In this document: piece after piece, positions 1-7,612 of the stretch
How positions within the stretch are numbered: position 1 is the stretch's first letter
Layout of the letters: every line of letters begins with the position of its first letter
DNA from: Bradyrhizobium prioriisuperbiae
GTDB taxonomy: Bacteria; Pseudomonadota; Alphaproteobacteria; Rhizobiales; Xanthobacteraceae
Direction: 5' to 3'
Length of the DNA stretch: 64,000 nucleotides
Assembly (NCBI RefSeq): GCF_032397745.1
Contig: NZ_CP135921.1
Coordinates: forward strand, 5,134,501-5,198,500
The notes under the pieces: model-generated
What the model was told of the DNA's origin: nothing
Seen by the model: only the letters and a program-made list of their open reading frames with translations
Database searches by the model: none
Translations under genes and position numbers: made by a program

Positions 1-732
1 GCCGCCTTCGGCCTTACCGCCATCGCGGTGCGCCGGCGTGTCCGCGTTGCGCTGTTTTCCACCGGTGACGAGGTGGTCTCGCCGGGAGACACGCGGGGAG
101 CGGCGCAGCTCTACGATTCCAATCGCGTCATGCTGGCGGCGCTGTTGAAACGGCTGGGGTGCGAGGTCAGTGATCTCGGCATTTTGCGCGACGATCGTGT
201 GGTGCTGGCCGATGCGCTGAGGCAAGCGGCAGTCGGACACGATCTGATTCTGACCTCCGGCGGCGTCTCCACCGGTGAGGAGGATCACGTCAAGGCGGGG
301 CTGGAGAGCGTCGGCAAACTCGTGCTCTGGCGCATGGCAATCAAGCCGGGGCGGCCGGTTGCCATGGGCGTGATCGACGGCACAGCGCTGATCGGCCTGC
401 CGGGCAATCCGGTGGCAAGCTTCGTCACCTTCGTCCATGTGGTCCATCCGGCCATTGCAGCTCTCTCAGGCACTGTGTGGCGCAAGCCGGTGCCGATGCC
501 GGTGCGCGCGGCCTTCAGTTACAAGAAAAAAATCGCACGCCGCGAGTATGTGCGGGTGTACCTGCGCCACGGCGACGATGGCGCCCTGGAAGCGGTCAAG
601 TTTCCGCGCGAAGGCGCCGGGCTTCTGTCGTCGCTGGTCGAGACCGATGGCCTCGTCGAGCTCGGCGAAGACGTCACGCGGGTCCAGGCCGGCGACATCA
701 TCGGGTTTCTGTCTTACGCAAATTTGATCTGA
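1..732 (+). CDS. moeA: Molybdopterin molybdotransferase MoeA (3' part only)
   Basis: MoeA inserts molybdate into adenylylated molybdopterin in the cytoplasm, the last step of molybdenum cofactor synthesis. The frame is already open at base 1, so the N-terminal part lies outside the window; 243 residues are visible, where the family usually has about 400. Three family blocks are seen: STGDEV near the start, TSGGVSTGEEDH in the middle and GLPGNPVAS after it, which together form the MogA-like cofactor-binding domain. About the last 75 residues match the small C-terminal beta-barrel domain in position. A GTG at 28 is internal, because the upstream codons still read as MoeA sequence (GLTAIAVRRR). 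No gene follows closely on this strand. A molybdenum hydroxylase that would need this cofactor is encoded at 22.7-26.5 kb. Confidence 0.93.
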   Translation, partial: AAFGLTAIAVRRRVRVALFSTGDEVVSPGDTRGAAQLYDSNRVMLAALLKRLGCEVSDLGILRDDRVVLADALRQAAVGHDLILTSGGVSTGEEDHVKAGLESVGKLVLWRMAIKPGRPVAMGVIDGTALIGLPGNPVASFVTFVHVVHPAIAALSGTVWRKPVPMPVRAAFSYKKKIARREYVRVYLRHGDDGALEAVKFPREGAGLLSSLVETDGLVELGEDVTRVQAGDIIGFLSYANLI

Positions 733-911
733 CGGCGCGCGCCGCGATCCCGTCATGAATCCTGCGTAAGCTGCCGGGCCAGCCATCCTCTCAGGTCGCG
801 GCTCGGATGGCATCCCCGCGTACCCGTCAATGGATTCGATATATCTGAGACGATATAACGTCGCCGGGGAATAACCAGAAAATCGAAAAATCGGAAACAA
901 AAGGTTTCACC

Positions 912-1691
912 ATGGCTCAAGCTCAACCGATTTCCATCAATCGTCATCCTTATGCCGACGGTGGTCTCAAGAAGATGCTGATCGACGGCAAGTGGCTGGA
1001 CGCCGCCTCCGGAAAGACCTTCGAGACACGCAATCCCGCCACCGGCGAGCTGCTGGCCACCGTTGCCGAAGGCGACGAGAAGGACATCAATGCCGCGGTC
1101 GCAGCGGCGCGCCGCGCTTTCGAAGGTCCCTGGAGCAAGGTCAAGCCGTATGAGCGCCAGAACCTGCTGCTCAAATTCGCCGACCTCGTCGAAAAACATT
1201 TCGATGAATTGAGTTCGCTCGACACCCTGGACATGGGCGCCCCGATCAGCCGCACCCGCGGCACCAGGCAGCGCGTGCTGGGCATGCTGCGGTTCTATGC
1301 CGGCCAGGCCACCTCGATCCATGGTGAAACCATCGAGAATTCGCTGCCGGGCGAGATCTTCTCCTACACCCTGAAAGAGCCGATCGGTGTGGTCGGCGCC
1401 ATCATTCCATGGAACGGCCCACTCGGCGCCAGCATCTGGAAAATCGGTCCGGCGCTGGCCACCGGCTGCACCGTTGTGCTGAAGCCGGCAGAAGAAGCGC
1501 CGCTGACATCGCTGCGGCTCGGTGAACTGGCGATGGAAGCGGGCGTGCCGCCCGGCGTGGTCAACGTCGTGCCGGGGTATGGCGAGACCGCGGGCGCAGC
1601 GCTTGCGGCGCATCCCGATGTCGACAAGGTGGCGTTCACCGGATCGCATTTCACCGGGCAGTCGATCATTCGCGCGTCCCAGGCTGTGTGA
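912..1691 (+). pseudogene. Aldehyde dehydrogenase, N-terminal fragment split by an insertion sequence
   Basis: This is the 5' half of an NAD(P)-dependent aldehyde dehydrogenase. It carries the NAD-binding Rossmann region: GAIIPWNGP, KPAEEAPLTS and FTGS are seen. The ATG at 912 follows AAAGG by seven bases. The genuine coding sequence runs through 1679, after which three codons of insertion sequence are read before a TGA. The catalytic Glu and Cys lie downstream of the break, so this fragment alone cannot be an active enzyme. Joining 912-1679 to 3236-3964 restores one frame of 498 residues, a normal length for the family. The gene is closely related to the intact enzyme at 7613-9097. In the upstream gap (733-911) I see only a direct repeat of CGATATA at 837 and 851, of unknown meaning. 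Confidence 0.93.
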
Positions 1692-1695
1692 AAAC
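1676..1695. repeat. Left target duplication and left inverted repeat of the IS
   Basis: GTCC (1676-1679) is the left copy of the target duplication. The 16-bp terminal inverted repeat follows at 1680-1695. It pairs with 3216-3231 with a single mismatch. Confidence 0.93.
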
Positions 1696-3231
1696 CCAGA
1701 TGTGCTGAACTATGCGAGAGCCAAATTGATTCGGGGCTGGGATGGGGCACGTCAGCGGACAATCGCGCTATCAAACGGCGCTTTTTCCTGAAGTTCTGGA
1801 TGAGGTTGTTGCGGCCGACGACCCTGTGCGGGTGGTTGATGTCTTTGTGGATACGCTGGATCTTGCGGCGCAAGGGTTCACGAAGGTGATGGCGGAAGAG
1901 ACGGGCCGGCCGCCCTACGCGCCGGGGGATCTGCTGAAGCTTTATGTTTACGGCTACTTGAACCGCGTCCGGTCGAGCCGACGGCTGGAAGCGGAAGCCT
2001 GCCGCAATATCCAGGTGATGTGGCTGCTGAACCGGCTGACGCCCTCGTTCAAGACGATCGCCGACTTCCGCAAGGATCATGCGCGGGCGATTGCCGGAGT
2101 GTGCCGGGCTTTCATTGGCTTTTGCCGCGAGCAGGCCTTGTTTGGTGCCGAATTTCTGGCGATCGACGGAACGAAGATTGCGGCGGTGGCCAGCCGCAAG
2201 CAGGTGATCACTGCGCAGAAGCTTGAGAAGATGAACGCTGCGATCGAGCGCAAGATTGAGGACTATCTGGCGGAGATGGACGCCGCTGACCGGGAAGAGC
2301 CGGCAGTGGCAAAGGCGCCGGCCGACGTGAGAGGAGCGATCGAAGCGCTGAAAGCTCGGCAGGTCGAGCTGCAGGCTCGGGCCCAGCAATTGGCGGCGAG
2401 CGGGCTCAAGCAGTTGGTGGTGACGGAGCCTGAGGCCAAACTGATGCGTACCCCGCAGGGGCACAAGGTCGCCTATAACGCACAGATTGCGGTGGACGGG
2501 AAACATCATCTGATTGCCGCCTTTGAACTGACCAACGAAGGCAATGACCATCAGCAGCTTCATCCGATGGCGATGCAGGGCAAGCAGGCCCTTGGCGTCG
2601 AGGAGCTGACGGTGGTCGCCGATGTCGGCTATTCGAATGGCGAGCACGGGGCTCTGTGCGAGCAAGACGGGATCACGGCTGTCGTGCCGCACGCCGAGAC
2701 GGTCAATCCTGCGGGTAAGCAATACTTCAGCCGCGAGCGCTTCGCCTATGATGGCGAGACCGACAGTTGGCGCTGTCCGGCCGGAGAGATGTTGACGCGG
2801 CGCCGACGTTCGCGTGCCAACCGCAACTATCAATACTGGACCGCGGCTTGCCGCGGCTGCGCGCTGAAGCCGCAATGCACCAGTGGAAAACGCCGGGTCG
2901 TTGTGCGCGGCTTCCATGAGGACGCTCGCGAGGCCATGCACCGGCGCGCGGTCGCCGATCCTACATGGATGAAGCTGCGGCGGGAGACCGCCGAACATCC
3001 GTTCGGCACGATGAAATGGCTGATGGGTCTCCCCCGGTTCCTGCTGCGCGGACTGAAGAAGGCAAAAGCCGAACTGGCACTTGGCGTGTTGAGCTACAAC
3101 CTCAAGCGCACGATCAACGCCCTCGGCGTCCTCCCCCTACTGCAGCGATTACGCCCGCTACAGGCTTGAGCCGGCCCTAACCTCTCCAGTTTCCCACCTG
3201 CCTCTCCCTGCCGCAGTTCTCACACAGCCTG
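1680..3231 (+). mobile_element. IS1182-type insertion sequence, complete, 1,552 bp
   Basis: A complete insertion sequence carries one transposase gene. The left end (1680-1695, CAGGCTGTGTGAAAAC) and the reverse complement of the right end (3216-3231, CAGGCTGTGTGAGAAC) match at 15 of 16 positions. The bases GTCC occur immediately outside both ends (1676-1679 and 3232-3235), a 4-bp target duplication. Removing the element plus one GTCC copy restores the host aldehyde dehydrogenase frame exactly, which fixes the boundaries independently of the repeats. Intact ends, an intact transposase and an undecayed host gene suggest a recent insertion and a potentially active element. The family assignment rests on the transposase sequence. 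Confidence 0.95.
1742..3169 (+). CDS. IS1182-family DDE transposase
   Basis: This 475-residue transposase moves the surrounding element by cutting and joining DNA ends. The N-terminal third is the DUF772-like domain typical of IS5/IS1182 relatives (PYAPGDLLKLYVYGYLNRV is seen). The catalytic DDE domain shows LAIDGTKIA for the first Asp, VVADVGYSNGEH for the second and ETAEHPFGTMKWLMG for the region with the Glu. A Cys-rich insertion (CPAGE, CRGCALKPQC) lies between the second Asp and the Glu, as in IS1182 proteins. The ATG at 1742 lies 62 bp inside the left end. The frame has no stop or shift, so the enzyme looks functional. A long open frame on the opposite strand across this gene is a coding shadow. 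Confidence 0.95.
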   Translation: MGHVSGQSRYQTALFPEVLDEVVAADDPVRVVDVFVDTLDLAAQGFTKVMAEETGRPPYAPGDLLKLYVYGYLNRVRSSRRLEAEACRNIQVMWLLNRLTPSFKTIADFRKDHARAIAGVCRAFIGFCREQALFGAEFLAIDGTKIAAVASRKQVITAQKLEKMNAAIERKIEDYLAEMDAADREEPAVAKAPADVRGAIEALKARQVELQARAQQLAASGLKQLVVTEPEAKLMRTPQGHKVAYNAQIAVDGKHHLIAAFELTNEGNDHQQLHPMAMQGKQALGVEELTVVADVGYSNGEHGALCEQDGITAVVPHAETVNPAGKQYFSRERFAYDGETDSWRCPAGEMLTRRRRSRANRNYQYWTAACRGCALKPQCTSGKRRVVVRGFHEDAREAMHRRAVADPTWMKLRRETAEHPFGTMKWLMGLPRFLLRGLKKAKAELALGVLSYNLKRTINALGVLPLLQRLRPLQA

Positions 3232-3235
3232 GTCC
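3216..3235. repeat. Right inverted repeat and right target duplication of the IS
   Basis: The right terminal inverted repeat is at 3216-3231 and the second copy of the GTCC target duplication at 3232-3235. The aldehyde dehydrogenase frame resumes at 3236. Confidence 0.93.
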
Positions 3236-3964
3236 GCCGGCAACCTCAAGAGGGTGTCGCTCGAACTTGGCGGCAAGTCGCCGGACATCGTGTTTGCGGA
3301 TGCGGATATCGATGCCGCCGTTCCCGGGGCTGCGATGGCGGTGTTCGCCAACTCCGGCCAGATCTGCAGCGCCGGCACGCGGCTGTTTGTCGAAGAGCGC
3401 ATCTATGACGAGTTCGTCGCCAAGGTCGCCGACTTCGGCAAAAGTCTTCGCGTTGGCAACGGCCTTGATCCCGAAACCCAGATCGGGCCCCTGGTGTCCG
3501 AGCAGCAGCTTGAGCGCGTCACCGGTTATTTTGATATCGGCCGCAAGGAGGGCGCCAGCGCCCTGGCTGGCGGTGAGCGGTTGACCGAGGGCGGATTGGG
3601 CAAGGGCTATTTCGTTCCGCCCACCGTGTTCGCCAACGTCAATGACGACATGCGGATTGCGCAGGAGGAAATCTTCGGGCCGGTTATCTCTGCGATCTCG
3701 TTCAAGGATCCGGACGAACTGGTGAAGCGGGCAAACGCGACCAATTTCGGTCTCGGCAGCGGCGTGTGGACCCGCGACGTCAGCAAGGCGCACAAGTTCG
3801 CCAAGGCCATTCGCGCCGGTTCGGTGTGGGTCAATTGCTACCAGGCGATGGACCCGGCGGTTCCGTTCGGCGGCTACAAGATGAGCGGCTACGGTCGCGA
3901 GTCCGGCATCCAGCATGTCGAGGAGTATCTCAACGTCAAGGCGGTCTGGATCAAGACCGCCTGA
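3236..3964 (+). pseudogene. Aldehyde dehydrogenase, C-terminal fragment beyond the insertion sequence
   Basis: This 3' half of the split enzyme holds the catalytic domain. SLELGGKSP supplies the general-base Glu (residue 266 of the rejoined protein) and SGQICSAGTR the nucleophilic Cys (residue 300). Their 34-residue spacing is normal for the family. EEIFGPV and a typical C-terminal oligomerisation segment follow. The piece has no start codon of its own beyond internal GTGs, and it lacks the cofactor-binding half. I see no frameshift or internal stop, so the gene was probably intact until the transposition. Loss may be tolerated because a paralogue is present at 7613-9097. Precise excision would restore function. 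Confidence 0.92.
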
Positions 3965-3991
3965 GACGGCAATTGCGGCTCGTCGCAAGGG

Positions 3992-4019
3992 AAGGGTCCC
4001 GAATGGGGCCCTTCGTCTT
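3992..4019 (+). terminator. Probable intrinsic terminator after the split aldehyde dehydrogenase
   Basis: A 9-bp stem (3992-4000 with 4005-4013, one mismatched pair) closes a GAAT loop and is followed by CGTCTTG, a weak U-rich tail. It lies 27 bp after the stop codon. Confidence 0.5.
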
Positions 4020-4084
4020 GACGATCCGAGTCAGCAGCCATCAGTTCACGACGACATCAGTCAATGATATCGGGGAGACACACC

Positions 4085-5065
4085 ATGGATTATGTGAAGC
4101 TCGGCGCGACCGGCCTTGGCGTCTCGCGCATTTCGTTGGGATGCATGACCTTCGGCGATGCCGGACGCGGCAGCCATAGCTGGACACTGAACGAGGAGGC
4201 GAGCCGTCCGCTGATCCGGCAGGCGATCGAGCTCGGCATCAATTTTCTCGACACCGCCAACGTCTATTCCGACGGCACATCGGAAGAAATCGTGGGCCGC
4301 GCCATCAAGGATTTCGCGCGGCGCGAGGAGATCGTTCTCGCCACCAAGGTGTTCAACAGCATGCGGCCCGGACCGAACGCCGCAGGCCTGTCGCGCAAGG
4401 CGATCTTCGCCGAGATCGACGCCAGCCTGAAGCGGCTGGGCACCGATTATGTCGATCTCTATCAGATCCATCGCTGGGATTATCAGACACCGATCGAGGA
4501 AACCATGGAGGCGCTGCACGACGTGGTGAAGGCCGGCAAGGCGCTCTACATCGGCGGATCCTCGATGCACGCTTGGCAGTTCGCCAAGGCGCTCTACACC
4601 TCGCGGCTCAATGGCTGGGTCGAGTTCGTCAGCATGCAGAATCATCTCAGCCTGCTCTACCGCGAGGAGGAGCGCGAGATGCTGCCGCTGTGCGCCGATC
4701 AGGGCGTCGGCGTCATTCCGTGGAGTCCGCTGGCGCGCGGGCGGCTGACGCGCGACTGGAACGAAACCAGCGAGCGCCAGGAGACCGATGCGTTCGGCAA
4801 GAAGCTCTATGAGAAGTCACTGGAGTCCGATCGCCGGATCGTCGAGCAGGTGGCCGCGGTCGCCAAGGCCCGCGGCGTGCCCCGGGCGCAGGTGGCGCTG
4901 GCCTGGGTTCTGCAGCAGGATGGCGTCACCGCGCCGATCGTGGGGGCGTCCAAGCCGCATCATCTGACCGATGCGGTGGCAGCCACGGCGCTGAAACTGA
5001 CCGCCGAGGAGATCGCGGCGCTGGAGGCGCCCTACGAGCCGCACCAGGTCGCGGGATTCTGCTGA
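4085..5065 (+). CDS. Aldo/keto reductase
   Basis: A 326-residue NADPH-dependent aldo/keto reductase, a cytoplasmic TIM-barrel enzyme that reduces aldehydes or ketones. Seen: the N-terminal MDYVKLGATGLGVSRISLG; NFLDTANVYSDG, which carries the catalytic Asp and Tyr; a downstream Lys in VLATKVF; QIHRWD with the active-site His; and a C-terminal NADPH-binding stretch ending in PIVGASKPHHL. The overall pattern resembles the YajO/YhdN-type AKR subgroup. The ATG at 4085 was chosen over an in-frame ATG at 4064 because GGGGAGA precedes it at good spacing and family proteins start at this point. It follows the split aldehyde dehydrogenase by 120 bp with a likely terminator between, so it is probably transcribed alone. 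The substrate cannot be told. Confidence 0.9.
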   Translation: MDYVKLGATGLGVSRISLGCMTFGDAGRGSHSWTLNEEASRPLIRQAIELGINFLDTANVYSDGTSEEIVGRAIKDFARREEIVLATKVFNSMRPGPNAAGLSRKAIFAEIDASLKRLGTDYVDLYQIHRWDYQTPIEETMEALHDVVKAGKALYIGGSSMHAWQFAKALYTSRLNGWVEFVSMQNHLSLLYREEEREMLPLCADQGVGVIPWSPLARGRLTRDWNETSERQETDAFGKKLYEKSLESDRRIVEQVAAVAKARGVPRAQVALAWVLQQDGVTAPIVGASKPHHLTDAVAATALKLTAEEIAALEAPYEPHQVAGFC

Positions 5066-5200
5066 GGGGCAGTCAAATACCGTCTTTTGGGGCATCTGCG
5101 CGGTGGAATTCGCCGGAAATAGGCGGATTTTGCCCAATCGCGGCTTCCTCTAACCCCTTCTGGGCGCTAGTACCTCATGTTCGAATCGAAAGGACCCTCA

Positions 5201-5494
5201 ATGCCGATGAATAAGACCCAATTGATTGAAGCGATTTCAGAATCGAGCCAGGTGGCGAAGAGTGACGTGAAAGCCGTCATCGAGCACCTGGCGACGGTTG
5301 GTTATAAAGAATTGAACGACTCCGGTGAGTTCACCGTTCCCGGCTTCGCAAAACTCTCGGTCGTGAAAAAGCCGGCGACGGAAGCGCGCACGGGCATCAA
5401 TCCCTTCACCAAGGAACCGATGGAATTCCCGGCCAAGCCGGCCAGCAAGACCGTCAAGGCAAAGCCGCTGAAGGTTGCCAAAGACGCCGTTTAA
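5201..5494 (+). CDS. HU-family DNA-binding protein
   Basis: A 97-residue histone-like protein that would bind and bend DNA as a dimer. It shows the HU/IHF fold order: a helical N-terminus (MNKTQLIEAISESSQVAKS), the beta turn GEFTVPGFAKLSV, and the DNA-clasping arm ending in ARTGINPFTKEP. A Lys/Ala/Pro-rich tail follows (PASKTVKAKPLKVAK), longer and more basic than in classical HU, as in several alphaproteobacterial paralogues. The ATG at 5201 follows AAAGGA at suitable spacing and gives the conserved N-terminus; an in-frame ATG at 5177 would add eight unrelated residues. It stands alone, between the reductase and a 465-bp gap. Confidence 0.9.
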   Translation: MPMNKTQLIEAISESSQVAKSDVKAVIEHLATVGYKELNDSGEFTVPGFAKLSVVKKPATEARTGINPFTKEPMEFPAKPASKTVKAKPLKVAKDAV

Positions 5495-5959
5495 GAACGC
5501 CGTCTGAGCACGCTGTCGAAGCTCGCCGTCTGAGCGCAGCTTTGTGAAGGTCGGAGGGCGGTTTCAAACTTCCCGCCTTCTGGAATACTCTTCAAACCAG
5601 CACCGGCAACGGGTGGTCGCAAGCAACATGCGGCCCCTGATTGCCGGCGGTTTGAAAATCCGTCGACTTAAGCGCAGGCCACGAACCGCCACGTACCGGT
5701 TCCACATCGCGCTGTATTGCATCGCCAATGTGACAGCAGAAATCTGCGGCGTGGCGATGCCGTCTCCGTCCGTGCACAGTTCGTCTGTTGAGCAAGCGCG
5801 CATGCCGGGCCTTTTGCACCGTTGAGCTTTGCATCGGGCTTTCGCGTGAGTTTTTCTCGCATGATGCGCGAGTTTTTGATGGATTGTCCGGTTCCAATTC
5901 CAGTTCTAGAGATACGTTCGTATTGGCGCAGAGTGATCTGAACAGGAGGTACCGGCAAC
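5495..5959. other. 465-bp intergenic region without a supported gene
   Basis: Short open frames cross this stretch on both strands, but none has a convincing ribosome-binding site or recognisable protein pattern. A repeated GCCGTCTGAGC-like phrase lies just after the HU gene (about 5500-5535). The last 20 bases hold AACAGGAGGT, the ribosome-binding site of the next gene. I see nothing else. Confidence 0.5.
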
Positions 5960-6385
5960 ATGGCAGGCGACATGAACATTCGGACTGGCCAGTGCCATTG
6001 CGGTGCGGTGCGTTTCGAGGCGACGCTCATCGACGGCTTCAATTCGATCCGCCGCTGCACTTGCTCGTACTGCCGAATGCGCGGCGCCGTCGTTGTCATG
6101 GCGGAAATGGGTGGGATCGAGATCGTGCAGGGCGAGGATGTGCTGACGAGCTACCGCTTCCATACCGGGTCGGCACAGCACTTCTTTTGTTCTCGCTGCG
6201 GAATATACACACATCATCAGCGACGGTCTGACCAGAACCTGTATGCCGTCAACGTGGCTTGCCTGGACGGGGTAAGCCCATTTGATTTCTCCGAGGTACC
6301 TGTCATGGATGGCGTCAATCATACGAACGACACCGGCAGGCCAACGCTTCGAGCAGGCACACTCCGTTTCATCCCGGCTGACTGA
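5960..6385 (+). CDS. GFA-domain (CENP-V/GFA) zinc protein
   Basis: A 141-residue protein of the GFA (glutathione-dependent formaldehyde-activating-like) family. Zinc ligands are all present: CHCGAVRF near residue 12, CTCSYC near residue 32 and FFCSRCG near residue 72. These give the CxC, CxxC and CxxC pattern of the family's zinc-bound beta fold. Most members have no proven reaction; the name comes from Gfa of Paracoccus, whose catalytic role is doubtful. A strong AGGAGGT lies 10 bases upstream of the ATG. It is convergent with the next gene (17 bp gap), so it appears to be a single-gene unit. A formaldehyde or small-thiol detoxification role is only a guess. Confidence 0.87.
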   Translation: MAGDMNIRTGQCHCGAVRFEATLIDGFNSIRRCTCSYCRMRGAVVVMAEMGGIEIVQGEDVLTSYRFHTGSAQHFFCSRCGIYTHHQRRSDQNLYAVNVACLDGVSPFDFSEVPVMDGVNHTNDTGRPTLRAGTLRFIPAD

Positions 6386-6402
6386 CGATCGCCGTCAGGC
6401 GA

Positions 6403-7488
6403 TCACGCCGGGTCGGCGTTCACGCTCTCCAGAAACTCCTTCACCGTGCTGACCATGCCGGTGTCGGTGGCGACATAGCCGGGCAGGCTGGCCACTTCAG
6501 CGTGAAATTCGCGGCTCTTCATCACGTCGAGCACCCGCTGCATCGGCGCCGCATCGAGGAAACTGCGGCGGCAAACGAAAAAATAATCCTCGGTCAGCAG
6601 CCGCACGAAATCGAGCCCGAATTGCCGGGCCGCCGCCTCGACGCCGAACGCAGCATCCGCCATGCCGCTGGCGACATAGGCCGCGACCGCTGCATGGGTG
6701 AATTCGATCTGCTGCGCGCCGTTGATCTTGCTCTCGTCGACGCGGTGGAGGACGAGCAACTGATCGAACAGCAGCCGCGTCCCGGAATCATGATCGCGGT
6801 TGACGAAACGCACCCGGTTATTGGCGAGGTCTTTCGGTGAGGTGATCCGCAGCGGGTTGCCGCGCTTCACCATCAAGCCCATCTCGCGGGTGACGAAATT
6901 GATGACGCGATCTTCCTTCGGATCGAGCCACTCCCGGCAGGCCCTGACGCTTTGCGCCCGCAGCGGCCCGCGCGGCAGGTGAACGCCGGAGAGATCGCAG
7001 GCGCCCTGTGCCAGCGACACCAGCGAATGCTGGTTGCTGACGTAGCGAAGATCGATGGCGAAGCCGGCCTCGCGATCGAGCAGTTCGCGCAGCTTTGAGA
7101 CCGCGAAGCCGTGGCTGGCGTGAACGCGGATCACCGATGGGCGTTGGTGCAGGAACGGCTTGATCTCGGTGGCGAGTTCCTGGGCCAGGTTTTCCAGCTG
7201 CGGACCGAGCCGCGCCTGCATGCGCTGTCCGGCCCACACCAGCTTCTCGCCGAACGCGGTCAGTGTGGTGCCCCGGCCGCGGCTGGTTTCCACCACCGGG
7301 ACGCCGAAAAACTCCGACCATTGCTCCACCAGGTTCCAGACATGCCGGTAGGAGAGGCCGGCGCGGCTGGCGGCGCTGGTGAGTTTCCCGGTGGTGCGGA
7401 TGTCGTCGAGGACGCCCAGCATCACCACAGCCGTCTGCGGGCTGCCTTCCTTGTGAAAGCGCCAGACCGGCTCGATCTCGATATGCAT
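6403..7488 (-). CDS. ModE-type HTH regulator with a periplasmic-binding-protein-like sensor domain
   Basis: A 361-residue cytoplasmic one-component regulator. Residues about 1-85 form a ModE/LysR-type winged helix (GKLTSAASRAGLSYRHVWNLVEQ is the helix-turn-helix, cited here in part as GKLTSAASRAGLSYRHVW; GRGTTLTAFGEKL is the wing). Residues about 115-340 resemble a PBP-like ligand-binding domain (RVHASHGFAV, ACDLSGVHLPRG, NRDHDSGTRLLFDQLL). This architecture is found in regulators that sense molybdate, tungstate or small organic ligands; the ligand here is unknown. It faces the aldehyde dehydrogenase gene at 7613 across 124 bp that contain a perfect inverted repeat, so it probably controls that gene and itself. 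Assignment to the architecture is firm; the regulated pathway is inferred. Confidence 0.85.
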   Translation of the reverse strand: MHIEIEPVWRFHKEGSPQTAVVMLGVLDDIRTTGKLTSAASRAGLSYRHVWNLVEQWSEFFGVPVVETSRGRGTTLTAFGEKLVWAGQRMQARLGPQLENLAQELATEIKPFLHQRPSVIRVHASHGFAVSKLRELLDREAGFAIDLRYVSNQHSLVSLAQGACDLSGVHLPRGPLRAQSVRACREWLDPKEDRVINFVTREMGLMVKRGNPLRITSPKDLANNRVRFVNRDHDSGTRLLFDQLLVLHRVDESKINGAQQIEFTHAAVAAYVASGMADAAFGVEAAARQFGLDFVRLLTEDYFFVCRRSFLDAAPMQRVLDVMKSREFHAEVASLPGYVATDTGMVSTVKEFLESVNADPA

Positions 7489-7502
7489 GGGCTCCCCGGA
7501 GT

Positions 7503-7520
7503 TATGAATTTTATTTCATA
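7503..7520. promoter_or_regulatory. Candidate operator between the ModE-type regulator and aldehyde dehydrogenase
   Basis: TATGAA (7503-7508) and TTCATA (7515-7520) form a perfect inverted repeat around a 6-bp spacer. It lies 14 bp upstream of the regulator's start codon and 92 bp upstream of the dehydrogenase. The region between is unusually AT-rich for this DNA. Confidence 0.45.
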
Positions 7521-7612
7521 TGTTTGGGCCTGTCTCTGCGGCCATAGGCACATCATATCATATTTACACTGGTATATTTAATACACAAGATAGCGAAACA
7601 ACCGGAGGAAAT

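Noticed and set aside
1364..2998. A 544-codon minus-strand open frame across the insertion sequence, and similar long antisense frames at 7553-9115, 51829-53709 and 57892-59874.
   Set aside because: Each mirrors a well-supported plus-strand gene; the translations are Arg/His-rich and lack motifs.
5544..5897. Short open frames in the gap after the HU gene.
   Set aside because: No ribosome-binding site, no recognisable sequence, and both strands are open in several frames.
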